NCBI GenBank assembly: GCA_009779195.1
Contig: WRET01000008.1
Location: 1 to 64,000, forward strand
Source of the DNA: Micrococcales bacterium
GTDB lineage: Bacteria; Actinomycetota; Actinomycetes; Actinomycetales; Cellulomonadaceae
Length of the DNA stretch: 64,000 bases
Direction: 5' to 3'
A program made the position numbers and the translations under genes. The notes under the pieces are model-generated. The model ran no database searches. It was given only the letters and a program-made list of their open reading frames with translations, and was not told the DNA's origin. Of the stretch, positions 54,207 to 63,264 are shown one piece after another; the first letter of the stretch is position 1; every line of letters starts with the position of its first letter.

Positions 54207-55301
54207 GTGCCTGCCGACACCCTGACCCCACGCCGTACCAGCCGCACTATCAAGGTCGGCAAGGTCGAAGTCGGCGGCAGCGCGCCGGTCTCCGTGCAGT
54301 CCATGACCACCACGACGACGGCCGACACCGACGCCACGCTCATGCAGATCGGCGAGCTGACGGCTGCGGGCTGCGATATCGTCCGGGTCGCTGTGCCCAG
54401 CGCCGACGACGCGGCTGCCTTGTCGACGATCGCCCGGGCCAGCTCGATCCCGGTCATCGCCGACATCCATTTCCAGCCCAAGTACGTGTTCGCGGCGATC
54501 GACGCCGGGTGCGCAGGGGTGCGGGTCAACCCGGGCAACATCCGCCAGTTCGACGACCAGGTCAAGCAGATCGCCCAGGCGGCCAAAGACGCGGGTGTGT
54601 CGCTGCGGATCGGGGTGAACGCCGGGTCGCTGGACCCGCGCCTGCTGGACAAGTACGGCAAGGCCACCCCCGAAGCCCTCGTCGAGTCAGCCGTGTGGGA
54701 AGCGTCGCTGTTCGAAGAGCACGACTTCCACGACTTCAAGATCTCCGTCAAGCACAACGACCCTGTCGTCATGGTGCGGGCCTACCAGCTGCTCGCCGAA
54801 CGGGGCGACTGGCCGTTGCACCTGGGCGTCACCGAAGCGGGCCCGGCGTTCCAGGGCACGGTCAAGTCCGCCACCGCTTTTGGCGCGCTGCTGTCGCAGG
54901 GGATCGGTGACACGATCCGTGTGTCCTTGTCGGCCCCGCCGGTCGAAGAGGTCAAGGTCGGTGTGGCGATCTTGCAGTCGCTCAACCTGCGGCCACGGCG
55001 CCTGGAGATCGTCTCGTGCCCCTCGTGCGGCCGTTCCCAGGTCGATGTGTACACCCTGGCTGAGCAGGTCACCGAGGGCCTGGCCGACCTGCCCGTCCCC
55101 CTGCGCGTGGCAGTGATGGGGTGCGTGGTCAACGGTCCTGGTGAGGCTCGCGAAGCCGACCTGGGTGTGGCGTCCGGCAACGGCAAAGGCCAGATCTTCG
55201 TCGGCGGGCAGGTCGTCGCGACAGTCCCCGAGTCCAAGATCGTCGAGACTTTGCTCGCCGAAGCGCACAAGATCGCCGCCGAGATACCGCCGCAGGGATA
55301 G
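54207..55301 (+). CDS. ispG: 4-hydroxy-3-methylbut-2-enyl diphosphate synthase
   Basis: 364 aa Fe-S enzyme of the methylerythritol phosphate pathway (GcpE). TIM-barrel start [20 protein letters not shown], then [20 protein letters not shown] and [14 protein letters not shown]. The cluster cysteines are in [20 protein letters not shown] and [23 protein letters not shown] at 54207 matches the family N-terminus ([18 protein letters not shown]). Preceded by rip1 and followed by GNAT, the usual actinobacterial order. Confidence 0.96.
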   Translation: MPADTLTPRRTSRTIKVGKVEVGGSAPVSVQSMTTTTTADTDATLMQIGELTAAGCDIVRVAVPSADDAAALSTIARASSIPVIADIHFQPKYVFAAIDAGCAGVRVNPGNIRQFDDQVKQIAQAAKDAGVSLRIGVNAGSLDPRLLDKYGKATPEALVESAVWEASLFEEHDFHDFKISVKHNDPVVMVRAYQLLAERGDWPLHLGVTEAGPAFQGTVKSATAFGALLSQGIGDTIRVSLSAPPVEEVKVGVAILQSLNLRPRRLEIVSCPSCGRSQVDVYTLAEQVTEGLADLPVPLRVAVMGCVVNGPGEAREADLGVASGNGKGQIFVGGQVVATVPESKIVETLLAEAHKIAAEIPPQG

Positions 55302-55375
55302 TCGCGGTAGCCGGTTATCGACCGGATCGGGGGTTTCGTCGCGCTCAGGGCCGTGACCTGGGGCAAACTAGAGGT

Positions 55376-56272
55376 ATGACGGTGCTGGGCACACGCCCGA
55401 CCCTGCGCCATGGTGCCCAGGTGCTCGGTGACCGTCACGTGCCTGAGGCGCTGCGGTTGTGCGCCGCCAACCCGGTTGCCGCGGTGCTCGCCTCTGCACG
55501 TCTCATCCCTGCGTCGCGTTGTGGGCTGGTGCGTTCGTCGTCCGAGCTGTGGGGGTATGTCGAAGGTGGGCGGCTGGTCGCCGCGTGCCTGGTCAGCGCC
55601 AACCTGGTCCCGGTGGCCCCGGGGCTGGACCCGGCGGCCCGTAGCCGGGCCATGGCCGCGTTGGCCATCCTGGCTGTCCAGCGCCGCCGGGCGTACTCGT
55701 CGTTGGTGGGGCCGACCGAGCTGGTCATGGACCTGTGGCAGCATATGAGCGCGGCCGGGCGGATGGTCGCCCGGGACGTGCGCCCTGACCAACCGTCGAT
55801 GCTCATCGACCGCGAACCTCTGGTCGACCCGGACCCTGCGGTGCGGCGGTCGCGGTCCGACGAGCTGGACATCGTCTTGCCAGCCTGCGTGAACATGTTC
55901 ACCGAAGAGGTCGGCTACTCGCCGATGACCGCAGGCGGCACCGGCTACACCACGCGGGTGCGCACCCTCGTGGCCCAGGGCCGCTCGTTCGTACGGGTCG
56001 AGGCTGACCGGGGACGCCCCAGGGTGATCTTCAAAGCCGAGCTGGCTGCCTCAGGGTTCGGCGTCAGCCAGGTCCAGGGAGTGTGGGTCGTCCCCGACCG
56101 GCGAGGCGCCGGGCTGTCGGAACCAGGGATGGCTGCCGTCGTCGACTACGGCCGTGCCACCGCAGACCCTGTGGTCTCCTTGTACGTCAACTCCTACAAC
56201 ACCCGCGCTATCGCCGCGTACGAGGCCGTGGGGTTCCGCCAGGTCGGCACCTACGCCACCGTCCAGCTGTAG
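55376..56272 (+). CDS. GNAT acetyltransferase with DUF4081 N-terminal domain
   Basis: 298 aa. The N-terminal half is DUF4081 (LRLCAANPVAAVLASARLIP), the C-terminal half a GNAT fold with the acetyl-CoA loop VQGVWVVPDRRGAGLSEPGM and VVSLYVNSYNTRAIAAYEAV. Homologues (such as Rv2867c) sit between ispG and proS. The substrate is unknown. CAAACT ends six bases before the ATG. A bidirectional terminator follows. Confidence 0.88.
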   Translation: MTVLGTRPTLRHGAQVLGDRHVPEALRLCAANPVAAVLASARLIPASRCGLVRSSSELWGYVEGGRLVAACLVSANLVPVAPGLDPAARSRAMAALAILAVQRRRAYSSLVGPTELVMDLWQHMSAAGRMVARDVRPDQPSMLIDREPLVDPDPAVRRSRSDELDIVLPACVNMFTEEVGYSPMTAGGTGYTTRVRTLVAQGRSFVRVEADRGRPRVIFKAELAASGFGVSQVQGVWVVPDRRGAGLSEPGMAAVVDYGRATADPVVSLYVNSYNTRAIAAYEAVGFRQVGTYATVQL

Positions 56273-56273
56273 G

Positions 56274-56327
56274 CCTTGCTGCGAGAGTCCCTGCGCGCTG
56301 CGCCGCGCCTGGACTCTCGCGACAAGG
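56274..56327. terminator. Bidirectional terminator between GNAT and binding protein 3
   Basis: Arms CCTTGCTGCGAGAGTCC (56274-56290) and GGACTCTCGCGACAAGG (56311-56327), 15 of 17 paired, between convergent genes. Confidence 0.75.
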
Positions 56328-56335
56328 ACTGTTTC

Positions 56336-57529
56336 TCACGTGCCCGCCAGCTCTTCGAGGAACCTCTGGGTGTATGTGGTGTACTCGTCAGCGGTGTACC
56401 CGCGGACGAGCGGGCACCGGGCCAAGGTCTTCTCGTCGGGGAAGATCAGCGGGTCGTCAGCCAGCTCGGGTGCGATCTTGGCCATCTCCTCGCGGGCCCC
56501 GACCACCGGGGTGATGTAGGCGACCCACGCGGCCACCTCCGCAGCCACCTGCGGGTCGTAGTAGAAGTCGATAAGCTTCTGGGCCTCGAGCAGGTTGGGC
56601 GAGGTCTTCGGGACCATGAAGTGGTCGGCCCAGATCACCCCGCCAGCGCCAGGTATCGCGAACCCGAAGAGGTCCGGGTCGTCGGGGCGGTCTTTTGCTT
56701 CTTGGTTCTTCTGGAAGATGTCGCCGCTGTACGACATGATCGCCCAGGCGTCGCCGTTGACGAGGTCTTCTATGATGGAGTTGCCCCTGAGCATGCGGAT
56801 CTGGCCGTTGGCACGCTGTTTGGCGACGACTTCCAGCGCGGCTTCGAAATCGTCGTCGCCCCACGCGCCCGACGGGTCGACACCGTTGGCCCACAAGACC
56901 GCTGGGAGGGTGCTGGAAAACTCCGTGAAGACCTCCACGTGGCCCTTGTACTTCGGGTTCCACAGGTCGTCGAGTTCTTGAATACCTCCGGGTATCTTGT
57001 CCCAGCGCCAGGCGATCCCGGTCAGGCCAGCCTGCCAGGGGATCGTATGCGAGCGGTCGAGGTCATAGTCGGCGCTGGCGAGGCTCGGCAAGAGGTTGGC
57101 GGTGTTGGGCATCGCCTTGCGGTCCATCTTCTGGGTGTACCCCTGGCGTACCCAGCGCTCGGATATCTGGTCGCCGAGGACCACCAGGTCGCAGCCGATG
57201 TCCTTGCCAGCGGCCAGACGTGCCTGAACCTTGCCGTTGAACTCGTCGCTGTCCTCGACGTCTTCGGCGTAGTCGACCGTGATCCCGCTCTCGGCGGTGA
57301 ACCGGTCCAACGTCGGGTGGGTCTTGCCCGCGTCGTCGGTGTCGAGGTACGTCGGCCAGTTCGTCCACCGCAGCCGGTCTTCGGCGCCGCCGACGCCGCA
57401 GGCCGACAGGGCGGCGGCGCCACCGGCCGCGCCGAGCAGGCCCAAGAACGACCTGCGGGGGATCCCAGCGGCAGCGGCACGTTCAGCAAGGTCACGGAGC
57501 ACGGAGTCAGGAACAGGTTGGTGTCTCAT
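56336..57529 (-). CDS. Tat-exported lipoprotein, polyamine-type binding protein 3
   Basis: 397 aa paralogue. Tat/lipobox segment IPRRSFLGLLGAAGGAAALS then AC. Binding blocks: RWTNWPTYLDTDDAGK, LGDQISERWVRQGYTQKMDR, IPWQAGLTGIAWRWDKIPGG, GGVIWADHFMVPKTS. ATG at 57529 follows GGAAGGACC. Upstream (57560-57580) lies a perfect palindrome GTGACAT AG ATGTCAC. No transporter genes accompany it, so it may use potABC or sense amines. Confidence 0.9.
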   Translation of the reverse strand: MRHQPVPDSVLRDLAERAAAAGIPRRSFLGLLGAAGGAAALSACGVGGAEDRLRWTNWPTYLDTDDAGKTHPTLDRFTAESGITVDYAEDVEDSDEFNGKVQARLAAGKDIGCDLVVLGDQISERWVRQGYTQKMDRKAMPNTANLLPSLASADYDLDRSHTIPWQAGLTGIAWRWDKIPGGIQELDDLWNPKYKGHVEVFTEFSSTLPAVLWANGVDPSGAWGDDDFEAALEVVAKQRANGQIRMLRGNSIIEDLVNGDAWAIMSYSGDIFQKNQEAKDRPDDPDLFGFAIPGAGGVIWADHFMVPKTSPNLLEAQKLIDFYYDPQVAAEVAAWVAYITPVVGAREEMAKIAPELADDPLIFPDEKTLARCPLVRGYTADEYTTYTQRFLEELAGT

Positions 57530-57558
57530 TGGTGGTCCTTCCGGGGCAGGCGTGACAT

Positions 57559-57574
57559 CTATGTCACATCCGAT
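57559..57574. promoter_or_regulatory. Palindrome upstream of binding protein 3
   Basis: GTGACAT AG ATGTCAC (read on the minus strand), about 30 bases upstream of the start codon; the form of an operator for a dimeric repressor or CRP-like protein. Confidence 0.5.
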
Positions 57575-57805
57575 AATTCTGCCAGTGAGGCGCCGATGTT
57601 TGCGGCTGGTCCAAACTGTCACATATCGGACATCCCTTGAGTGCGAGGCGCGCCGTCCAGCCCTCGACCACCCGTCGGCACCGACCGCGGGCCCCGGCGG
57701 GACCTTGGAACGGAACCGCGGCCGGGCTACGATTCGGCTGACGCCGTCTTATGCATCGAGGTGGTGGTGAAAGCACCAGTCGGAAGGAACGTTCTGCCAT
57801 CTGCC

Positions 57806-57990
57806 ATGAAGAGACTATTATCAGTCACTTTCGACAGTGGTGGTGGTTTTTCTCGCTGCGTGCACCAGCGGCTCAGGAGACGACAGCAGCAGCACTGGAG
57901 AAGTGCCCGCGACTGGGCATTTCATACTGGACTCTCCTCTCCGCTTCTCCCGGACCTCTGAGCGAGGCATTTCCGAGCGCAATATCTGCT
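57806..57990 (+). pseudogene. Frameshifted remnant of a lipoprotein gene
   Basis: The ATG at 57806 opens MKRLLSVTF, and one frame over (from 57837) the sequence continues VVVVFLAACTSGSGDDSSST, a typical lipobox and serine linker. A frame change within 30 bases joins the two. Beyond it the frame runs into the antisense of binding protein 4 without homology. It is probably a dead lipoprotein gene. Confidence 0.4.
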
Positions 57991-59126
57991 CAGGTGCCGG
58001 ACATCTCTTGGAGAAACCGTTTGGTGTATCGGGTGTACTCCTCGGCGGAGAACCCGCGGACGAGCGGGCACTTGTCCAACGTTTCGGCGTCGGGGAAGAT
58101 CAGCGGGTGGTCGACCAGGTGCGGGGCGAACTGCTCCATCTCCTCGCGGGCGCCGACCACCGGGGTGATGTAGTTGACCGACGCGGCCACCTCGGCGGCC
58201 ACCTGCGGGTCGTAATAGAAGTCGATGAGCTTCTGGGCGTTCTCCACCTCGGTTGACGAGGTCGGGACGATGAAGTGGTCGGCCCAGATCACCCCGCCGG
58301 ACCCAGGTACGGCAAACCCGAAGAGGTCCGGGTCGTCGGGGTGGTCTTTTGCTTCTTGGTTCTTCTGGTAGATGTCGCCGCTGTAGGAGACGATCGCCCA
58401 GGCGTCTCCGTTGACCAGGTCCTCCACGATGGAGTTGCCCCTGACCATGGAGATCTGGCCGCAGTGGCGCTGGGTGACGATGACCTCCAGCGCGGTCTCG
58501 AACTCGTCGTCGCCCCAGGCGGTCGACGGGTCGACGCCGGTGGCCCACAGGGCCAGCGCCAGTGTGGACGTGAACTCGGTGAGGACCTCCACGCGGCCTT
58601 TGTACTGTGGCTTCCACAGGTCGTCGAGCTCTTGGAGGCCGCCGGGCACCTTGTCCCACCGCCAGGCGATCCCGCTCAGGCCCGCCTGCCACGGCATCGT
58701 GAGCGTACGGCCGGGGTCGTAGTCCGCCTTGGCGAGGTTCGGCATGAGGTTGGAGGTGTTGGGCATCGCCGAACGGTCCAGACGCTGGGCGAACCCCTGG
58801 CGCACCCAAGGCTGGGCCATCCAGTCGCTGAGGGTCACCAGGTCGTAGCCGATGTCCTGCCCAGCGTCCAGCCGCGCGCGGACCTTGCCGTTGAACTGGT
58901 CGTTGTCCTCGATATCTTCCAGGTACCTGACGGGGATCCCGCTCTCGGCGGTGAACCGTTCGAGCGTCGGGTGGGTCGTGCCAGCGTCGTCGGTGTCGAG
59001 GTAGAGGGGCCAGTTCCCCCAGCGGAGCTGGCCGGCCTTGGCGCCGCCGAAGTAGGTGTCACATGCCGACAGGGCGCCAGCGCAGATGGCGGCTCCGACC
59101 AGGCCCAGGAACGCGCGACGTGACAC
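57990..59126 (-). CDS. Tat-exported lipoprotein, polyamine-type binding protein 4, with possible phase-variable start
   Basis: 378 aa from GTG at 59126 (AGGGGA five bases upstream), giving VSRRAFLGLVGAAICAGALS then AC, a minimal Tat/lipobox signal. Binding blocks match the paralogues: RWGNWPLYLDTDDAGT, LSDWMAQPWVRQGFAQRLDR, MPWQAGLSGIAWRWDKVPGG, GGVIWADHFIVPTSS. A much better start, ATG at 59212 behind GGAGGGG, is out of frame: a run of ten G (59142-59151) makes it end at TAG after 25 codons. One extra G would join it to the gene. Long-start product begins MRRPRLFPTRATGPGRTPW. Confidence 0.85.
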   Translation of the reverse strand: MSRRAFLGLVGAAICAGALSACDTYFGGAKAGQLRWGNWPLYLDTDDAGTTHPTLERFTAESGIPVRYLEDIEDNDQFNGKVRARLDAGQDIGYDLVTLSDWMAQPWVRQGFAQRLDRSAMPNTSNLMPNLAKADYDPGRTLTMPWQAGLSGIAWRWDKVPGGLQELDDLWKPQYKGRVEVLTEFTSTLALALWATGVDPSTAWGDDEFETALEVIVTQRHCGQISMVRGNSIVEDLVNGDAWAIVSYSGDIYQKNQEAKDHPDDPDLFGFAVPGSGGVIWADHFIVPTSSTEVENAQKLIDFYYDPQVAAEVAASVNYITPVVGAREEMEQFAPHLVDHPLIFPDAETLDKCPLVRGFSAEEYTRYTKRFLQEMSGT

Positions 59127-59141
59127 AGCGTCCCCTAAACA

Positions 59142-59151
59142 CCCCCCCCCC
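59142..59151 (-). repeat. Ten-base homopolymer G tract
   Basis: G10 on the minus strand (C10 on the plus strand) between the strong ATG at 59212 and the body of binding protein 4. It is the longest single-base run noticed in the window. Confidence 0.9.
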
Positions 59152-59263
59152 TTCCCCAGGGCGTTCGACCAGGTCCGGTTGCGCGAGTAGGAAAAAGTCG
59201 CGGGCGTCTCATCACGGTCCCCTCCAGATAGCGACAGTCGACTGTGACGCGAGTGACTGTGAA

Positions 59264-59280
59264 GGGAAAAGTACCGAATG
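59264..59280 (-). promoter_or_regulatory. Shared promoter element before binding protein 4
   Basis: CATTCGGTACTTTTCCC on the minus strand, matching the blocks at 45981-46000 and 47611-47625, with TACTTT as the possible -10. Confidence 0.5.
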
Positions 59281-59429
59281 CCCATACCTCGACGCACCAG
59301 GTGTCCAACGTCGAGCCGAGATATCACCCGTGGTCACGCAGGCCAGAGTGGGGTTGAGCAGGACGAAAGTCCTACGATAAGTCGGATGTCTGCTATCGGC
59401 GATAATGCGACGACCCACGGTGGATCCGG

Positions 59430-60317
59430 TCAGCGCAGAAGACGGGACATACGCCGGTCGGCCAGGGGCTTGCCGCCGGTCTGGCAGGTGGGGCAGTACT
59501 GCAGCGACGAGTCGGCGAAGCTCACCTCGCGGACGGTGTCTCCGCAGGCCGTCCCGTCCCAGCCGGGGCAGGGCTCGCCGGTGCGGCCGTGGACCCGCAT
59601 CCCGCGACGTTTGGCGTCTTTGAGGTCGGCGGCGGGACGGCCTGACGATGTGGTGACCGCTTCGGTGAGCACCTGGACCACCGCGTCGTACACACGGTCA
59701 GCCTGGTCGGCGTCCATGGTCGCCGTCAGGGCAAAAGGACTGGTCCGCGCGACCAAGAGGATCTCGTCGGAGTAGGCGTTGCCGATCCCGGCGATCTGCG
59801 ACTGGTCGCGCAGCAGGCCTTTGACCTGCTGGTTGCGGCTGGCCAGCAGGGCGCCGAAACGTTCACGGGTGAAGCCGGGGGAGAGGGGTTCGACGCCGAG
59901 CGTCGCGACAGGCCCGACCTGGTCGAGGTCGGTGACGACGTGCACCGCCAGACGTTTGCGGGTCCCAGCCTCTGTCAGGTCAAAACCTGAGCCGTCGTCC
60001 AGGCGCACCCGCAGAGCGATCGGCGAGCGTCCCGGACGCACCGGTGTGGTCGACAGCGAGTCCGACCAGCGCAGCCACCCAGCCTTGGCCAGGTGCCACA
60101 CCAGGTGCAGCCCGGCGTCGTCGGTGCCAGCGGCCAGGTCCAGCCACTTGCCGTGCCGCGCGACCCCCCGCACCACCAAGCCCACCAGGTCCGCAGGGGC
60201 TGGCACGACCGTCCGCAGCGCGTTGAGAGCCCCGACCTCGACCCCGGCGACTGTCCGTCCTGCGGTCTGGCCGGTGAGGAAAACGGCCAGTGCTTCGACC
60301 TCCGGCAGCTCGGGCAT
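59430..60317 (-). CDS. Fpg/Nei-family DNA glycosylase
   Basis: 295 aa base-excision repair enzyme. The start MPELPEVEALAVFLTGQTAG supplies the catalytic Pro and Glu. The middle has the helix-two-turn-helix LLRDQSQIAGIGNAYSDEIL, and the C-terminus a zinc finger with two Cys pairs (GEPCPGWDGTACG and YCPTCQTGG). ATG at 60317 is fixed by the catalytic N-terminus. Whether it is MutM or a Nei-type enzyme cannot be told by eye. Gene stands between accessory genes, transcribed opposite to its downstream neighbour. Confidence 0.93.
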   Translation of the reverse strand: MPELPEVEALAVFLTGQTAGRTVAGVEVGALNALRTVVPAPADLVGLVVRGVARHGKWLDLAAGTDDAGLHLVWHLAKAGWLRWSDSLSTTPVRPGRSPIALRVRLDDGSGFDLTEAGTRKRLAVHVVTDLDQVGPVATLGVEPLSPGFTRERFGALLASRNQQVKGLLRDQSQIAGIGNAYSDEILLVARTSPFALTATMDADQADRVYDAVVQVLTEAVTTSSGRPAADLKDAKRRGMRVHGRTGEPCPGWDGTACGDTVREVSFADSSLQYCPTCQTGGKPLADRRMSRLLR

Positions 60318-60490
60318 GGTCACATCGTGCCGCATGTGGCCACAGGCACCACGACCGGCTGTCGTTGTTGCACTGTGGGCCCTTGGTCGGTATGTACCAT
60401 TGAGCCTGGTTTGCGAATATGTGCGACCACCACCGGAGGCCACCGGCCCCTGCCGGGAGACCAGCCTCTCAACGCTGTCGGGAGGGCTTT

Positions 60491-61651
60491 GTGAGCATCG
60501 CAGCCAGGCGTGGGATCGGGGTGGCCCTCGCTGTGGTCCTCGTCGTGGGTATCGGCGTCGCCGTCGTGTGGGGCAGGAACAGCGGTGAGGCGAAACCGGG
60601 GGACCTCGTCACCGTCCAGGGAATCATCGGTTCGGAGAAGAAGCCGTTCTTCGACGACCCCGAGGTCGCCGCGGTGCTCGCCAGGCACGGCTACGTCGTC
60701 AAGGTGCGTACGGCCGGGTCACGCCAGATCGCCACCAGCGCCGACCTGTCAGGGGTCGATTTCGTCTTCCCGTCGTCCGCGCCAGCGGGCGAGAGGATCA
60801 AAGAGGTGACGGGGAGGTCGACCAGCTACGCGCCGTTCTACTCGCCGATGGCCGTGGCCACCTTCGAGCCGATCGTCGGGCTGCTGGAGGCGGCCGGGAT
60901 CGCCCGCCAGGACGCCAACGGGCAGTGGTTGTTCGATGTCGGCAAGTACCTCGAGGCCGTCGCCTCAGGGACCCGCTGGAACGACCTTCCCGGAGCGGCG
61001 ACGGCGTACAACACGTCGCGCTCGCTGTTGCTGTCGAGCACCGACATCCGCACGTCGAACTCGGCGGCGATGTACCTGTCGATCGTGTCCTATGTCGCCA
61101 GCGGCAACAACATCGTGACGACCGCCGAGCAACGCGACGCCATCATCGACCAGATGAGCGCCCTGTTCTTGCAGCAGGGGTTCTCGGCTTCGTCGTCGGA
61201 GGAACCGTTCGACGACTACCTGTCGCAGGGCGTCGGGTCCAAACCGCTGGTCATGGTCTACGAGGCTCAGTTCCTCGGCCAGAAAATGGACGCAGCAACC
61301 TCCGGCGCGATAACCGACGACATGGTGCTGATGTACCCGACCCCGACCGTCTTGTCCAAGCACACGCTCGTGCCGTTGACCGACGCAGGCGACGAGGTGG
61401 GCAGGCTGCTGGCCGAAGACCCGCAGCTGCAGGCTCTCGCTGCCCAGCACGGGTTCCGCACGTCGGACACGGCGGTGTTCGCCAGCACCCTGCGCGACCA
61501 CGGGCTGGACGTCCCGCCGCTGCCGGTCGACATCGTCGAACCGCCAGCTTTCGAGTCCCTCGAGGTGATGATCACCGCGATCACCGCCCGCTACAACACT
61601 GCAGTGGCCCCCGCCAAGCCCGCGTCTGAGCCTTCGTCGCCGACACCTTGA
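60491..61651 (+). CDS. Membrane-anchored extracellular protein of the VWA locus
   Basis: 386 aa. One N-terminal membrane segment (IGVALAVVLVVGIGVAVVWG) and a large extracellular domain with features of a solute-binding fold (TVQGIIGSEKKPFFDDPEVA, FVFPSSAPAGERIKEVTG, YEAQFLGQKMDAATSGAITD, MYPTPTVLSKHTLVPLT). The tail is Pro/Ser-rich. GTG at 60491 has GGGAGGG upstream. It precedes a VWA lipoprotein and an XpaC-like gene in one operon; co-occurrence of these three, often with telA, is seen in other actinobacteria, but function is unknown. Confidence 0.75.
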   Translation: MSIAARRGIGVALAVVLVVGIGVAVVWGRNSGEAKPGDLVTVQGIIGSEKKPFFDDPEVAAVLARHGYVVKVRTAGSRQIATSADLSGVDFVFPSSAPAGERIKEVTGRSTSYAPFYSPMAVATFEPIVGLLEAAGIARQDANGQWLFDVGKYLEAVASGTRWNDLPGAATAYNTSRSLLLSSTDIRTSNSAAMYLSIVSYVASGNNIVTTAEQRDAIIDQMSALFLQQGFSASSSEEPFDDYLSQGVGSKPLVMVYEAQFLGQKMDAATSGAITDDMVLMYPTPTVLSKHTLVPLTDAGDEVGRLLAEDPQLQALAAQHGFRTSDTAVFASTLRDHGLDVPPLPVDIVEPPAFESLEVMITAITARYNTAVAPAKPASEPSSPTP

Positions 61652-61668
61652 CTGCCAGGAGCGCTTTC

Positions 61669-63264
61669 ATGAGTCCCTCGACCGTCCCACGAGCCGCCCG
61701 GGCCGTTGCCATGATGACCATCGTCGCGCTGGCTGCGCTGGTTGGGTGCACCTCGTCGTCTGACAACGGCTCCCAGGCAGGCAGTTTGCGGATCCTCGCC
61801 GGCAGCGAGGTCAAGGACATGGTCAGCTTGCTGGAGGAGGCCAGCAAGGCGACCGGGGTTGACGTGGAGCTGTCCTACACAGGCAGCATCCAGGGTGCTG
61901 AGCTCGTCGCGTCCGGGGGCGCCGCCGGCAAGTACGACGCGATCTGGTTCCCGAACAACCGGTACCTGTCCTTGCTGCCCGGTGCGGACTCTCAGACCGG
62001 TGAGAGCGTCAAGATCATGTCGTCGCCGGTCGTCCTCGGTCTCGCCCCGATAGTCGCGGCCCGCCTCGGATGGGACAAACAAGCGCCGACGTGGGCACAG
62101 ATCGCCGATGCCGCGGCCGCAGGCCAGTTCACCTACGGAATGACCAACCCCGCTGCGTCGAACTCCGGTTTCGGGGCACTGGTCTCGGTGGCGACCGCGC
62201 TGTCGGGGACGGGGTCGGCACTGACCGTCGACGACATCGCCCCCGTCGTTCCCGAGCTGCAGAAGTTCGCCTCGGCGCAAAAGCTCACCGCTGGGTCGTC
62301 CGGGTGGCTCGCGGACCAGTTCGTCGACACCCCGGGCATCGACGGCATCGTCAACTACGAGTCGGTGCTGCTGGGCCTGAAGGAAGCGGGCACGCCCCTG
62401 ACCATCGTCACCCCGTCCGACGGAGTCATGATCAGCGACTATCCGTTGACGTTGCTCGCCGGGGCCGACGAGGAGCACAAGCAGGCGTTCGACGCGCTCA
62501 CGACCTGGCTGACCGGTCCAGCCATCCAGAAGCGCATCGTCGAGCAGGTCCACCGCCGACCAGCCGTCGCAGGTGTCGACACCGGGACCCAGTTCGGTGA
62601 CGCGGTGCTGTTCGAGACACCGTTCCCCAACACGATCGACGTCGCCAACACCCTCGTCATGACGTACCTCGAAGCGGTCCGCAGCCCGTCCCAAGAGGTT
62701 TTCGTCCTCGACATATCTGGGTCCATGGAGGGCGAGCGGATCGAAGCGCTACGTCAAGCCTTGGCGAACCTGGCCGGGGCTGACACGTCGACCCTGGGCG
62801 GGTTCACGAAGTTCCGCAGCGGTGAACGGGTGACGATGCTGCCGTTCTCGAACACACCTGGTGAGGAGACCGTGTTCGACATCCCGGCCCAGTCCGAGGG
62901 TTTCGACTACGGCCAGATCACCGCCTACGTCGACAACCTGGACACTGACGGCGGCACCGCGGTCTACGACACACTGGAGAAGGCGTACGGCATCGCCAAG
63001 CAGCAGCGTGCCGAACGCCCGAACACGTATGTTTCCGTCGTCCTCATGACCGACGGGGAGAACAACCGCGGCCAGTCCTTCGAGGAGTTCAGCGCGAAGT
63101 GGGCCAAGCTTGACGCTGCTGGTATCCCCACGTTCGTCATCTTGTTCGGCGACGCGAACGTCGAGGAGATGGCCCAGCTCGCCCAGCTCACCGGCGGGCA
63201 GACTTTCGACGCGATCGGCGGGGACCTCGCCCAGGCTTTCCAGGACATCCGTGGCTACCAGTAA
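61669..63264 (+). CDS. Solute-binding-like plus VWA-domain lipoprotein
   Basis: 531 aa. The signal ends in a lipobox (TIVALAALVGC). Residues 30-340 form a type II solute-binding fold (GSLRILAGSEVKDMVSLLEE, then YDAIWFPNNRYLSLLPGADS). Residues 350-531 are a von Willebrand A domain with the MIDAS residues intact: VFVLDISGSMEGERI, then VVLMTDGENNRGQSFEEF. It is anchored outside the membrane. The ATG at 61669 follows AGGAG by eight bases. It overlaps the next gene by 14 bases. Confidence 0.85.
   Translation: MSPSTVPRAARAVAMMTIVALAALVGCTSSSDNGSQAGSLRILAGSEVKDMVSLLEEASKATGVDVELSYTGSIQGAELVASGGAAGKYDAIWFPNNRYLSLLPGADSQTGESVKIMSSPVVLGLAPIVAARLGWDKQAPTWAQIADAAAAGQFTYGMTNPAASNSGFGALVSVATALSGTGSALTVDDIAPVVPELQKFASAQKLTAGSSGWLADQFVDTPGIDGIVNYESVLLGLKEAGTPLTIVTPSDGVMISDYPLTLLAGADEEHKQAFDALTTWLTGPAIQKRIVEQVHRRPAVAGVDTGTQFGDAVLFETPFPNTIDVANTLVMTYLEAVRSPSQEVFVLDISGSMEGERIEALRQALANLAGADTSTLGGFTKFRSGERVTMLPFSNTPGEETVFDIPAQSEGFDYGQITAYVDNLDTDGGTAVYDTLEKAYGIAKQQRAERPNTYVSVVLMTDGENNRGQSFEEFSAKWAKLDAAGIPTFVILFGDANVEEMAQLAQLTGGQTFDAIGGDLAQAFQDIRGYQ

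Larger units (their letters stand above)
59127..59429. other. Region between binding protein 4 and the DNA glycosylase
   Basis: Holds the G tract (59142-59151), the strong out-of-frame start (59210-59212), the shared promoter block (59264-59280) and short CAGTC/GACTG repeats (59233-59262). The last 120 bases show nothing recognisable. Confidence 0.6.
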
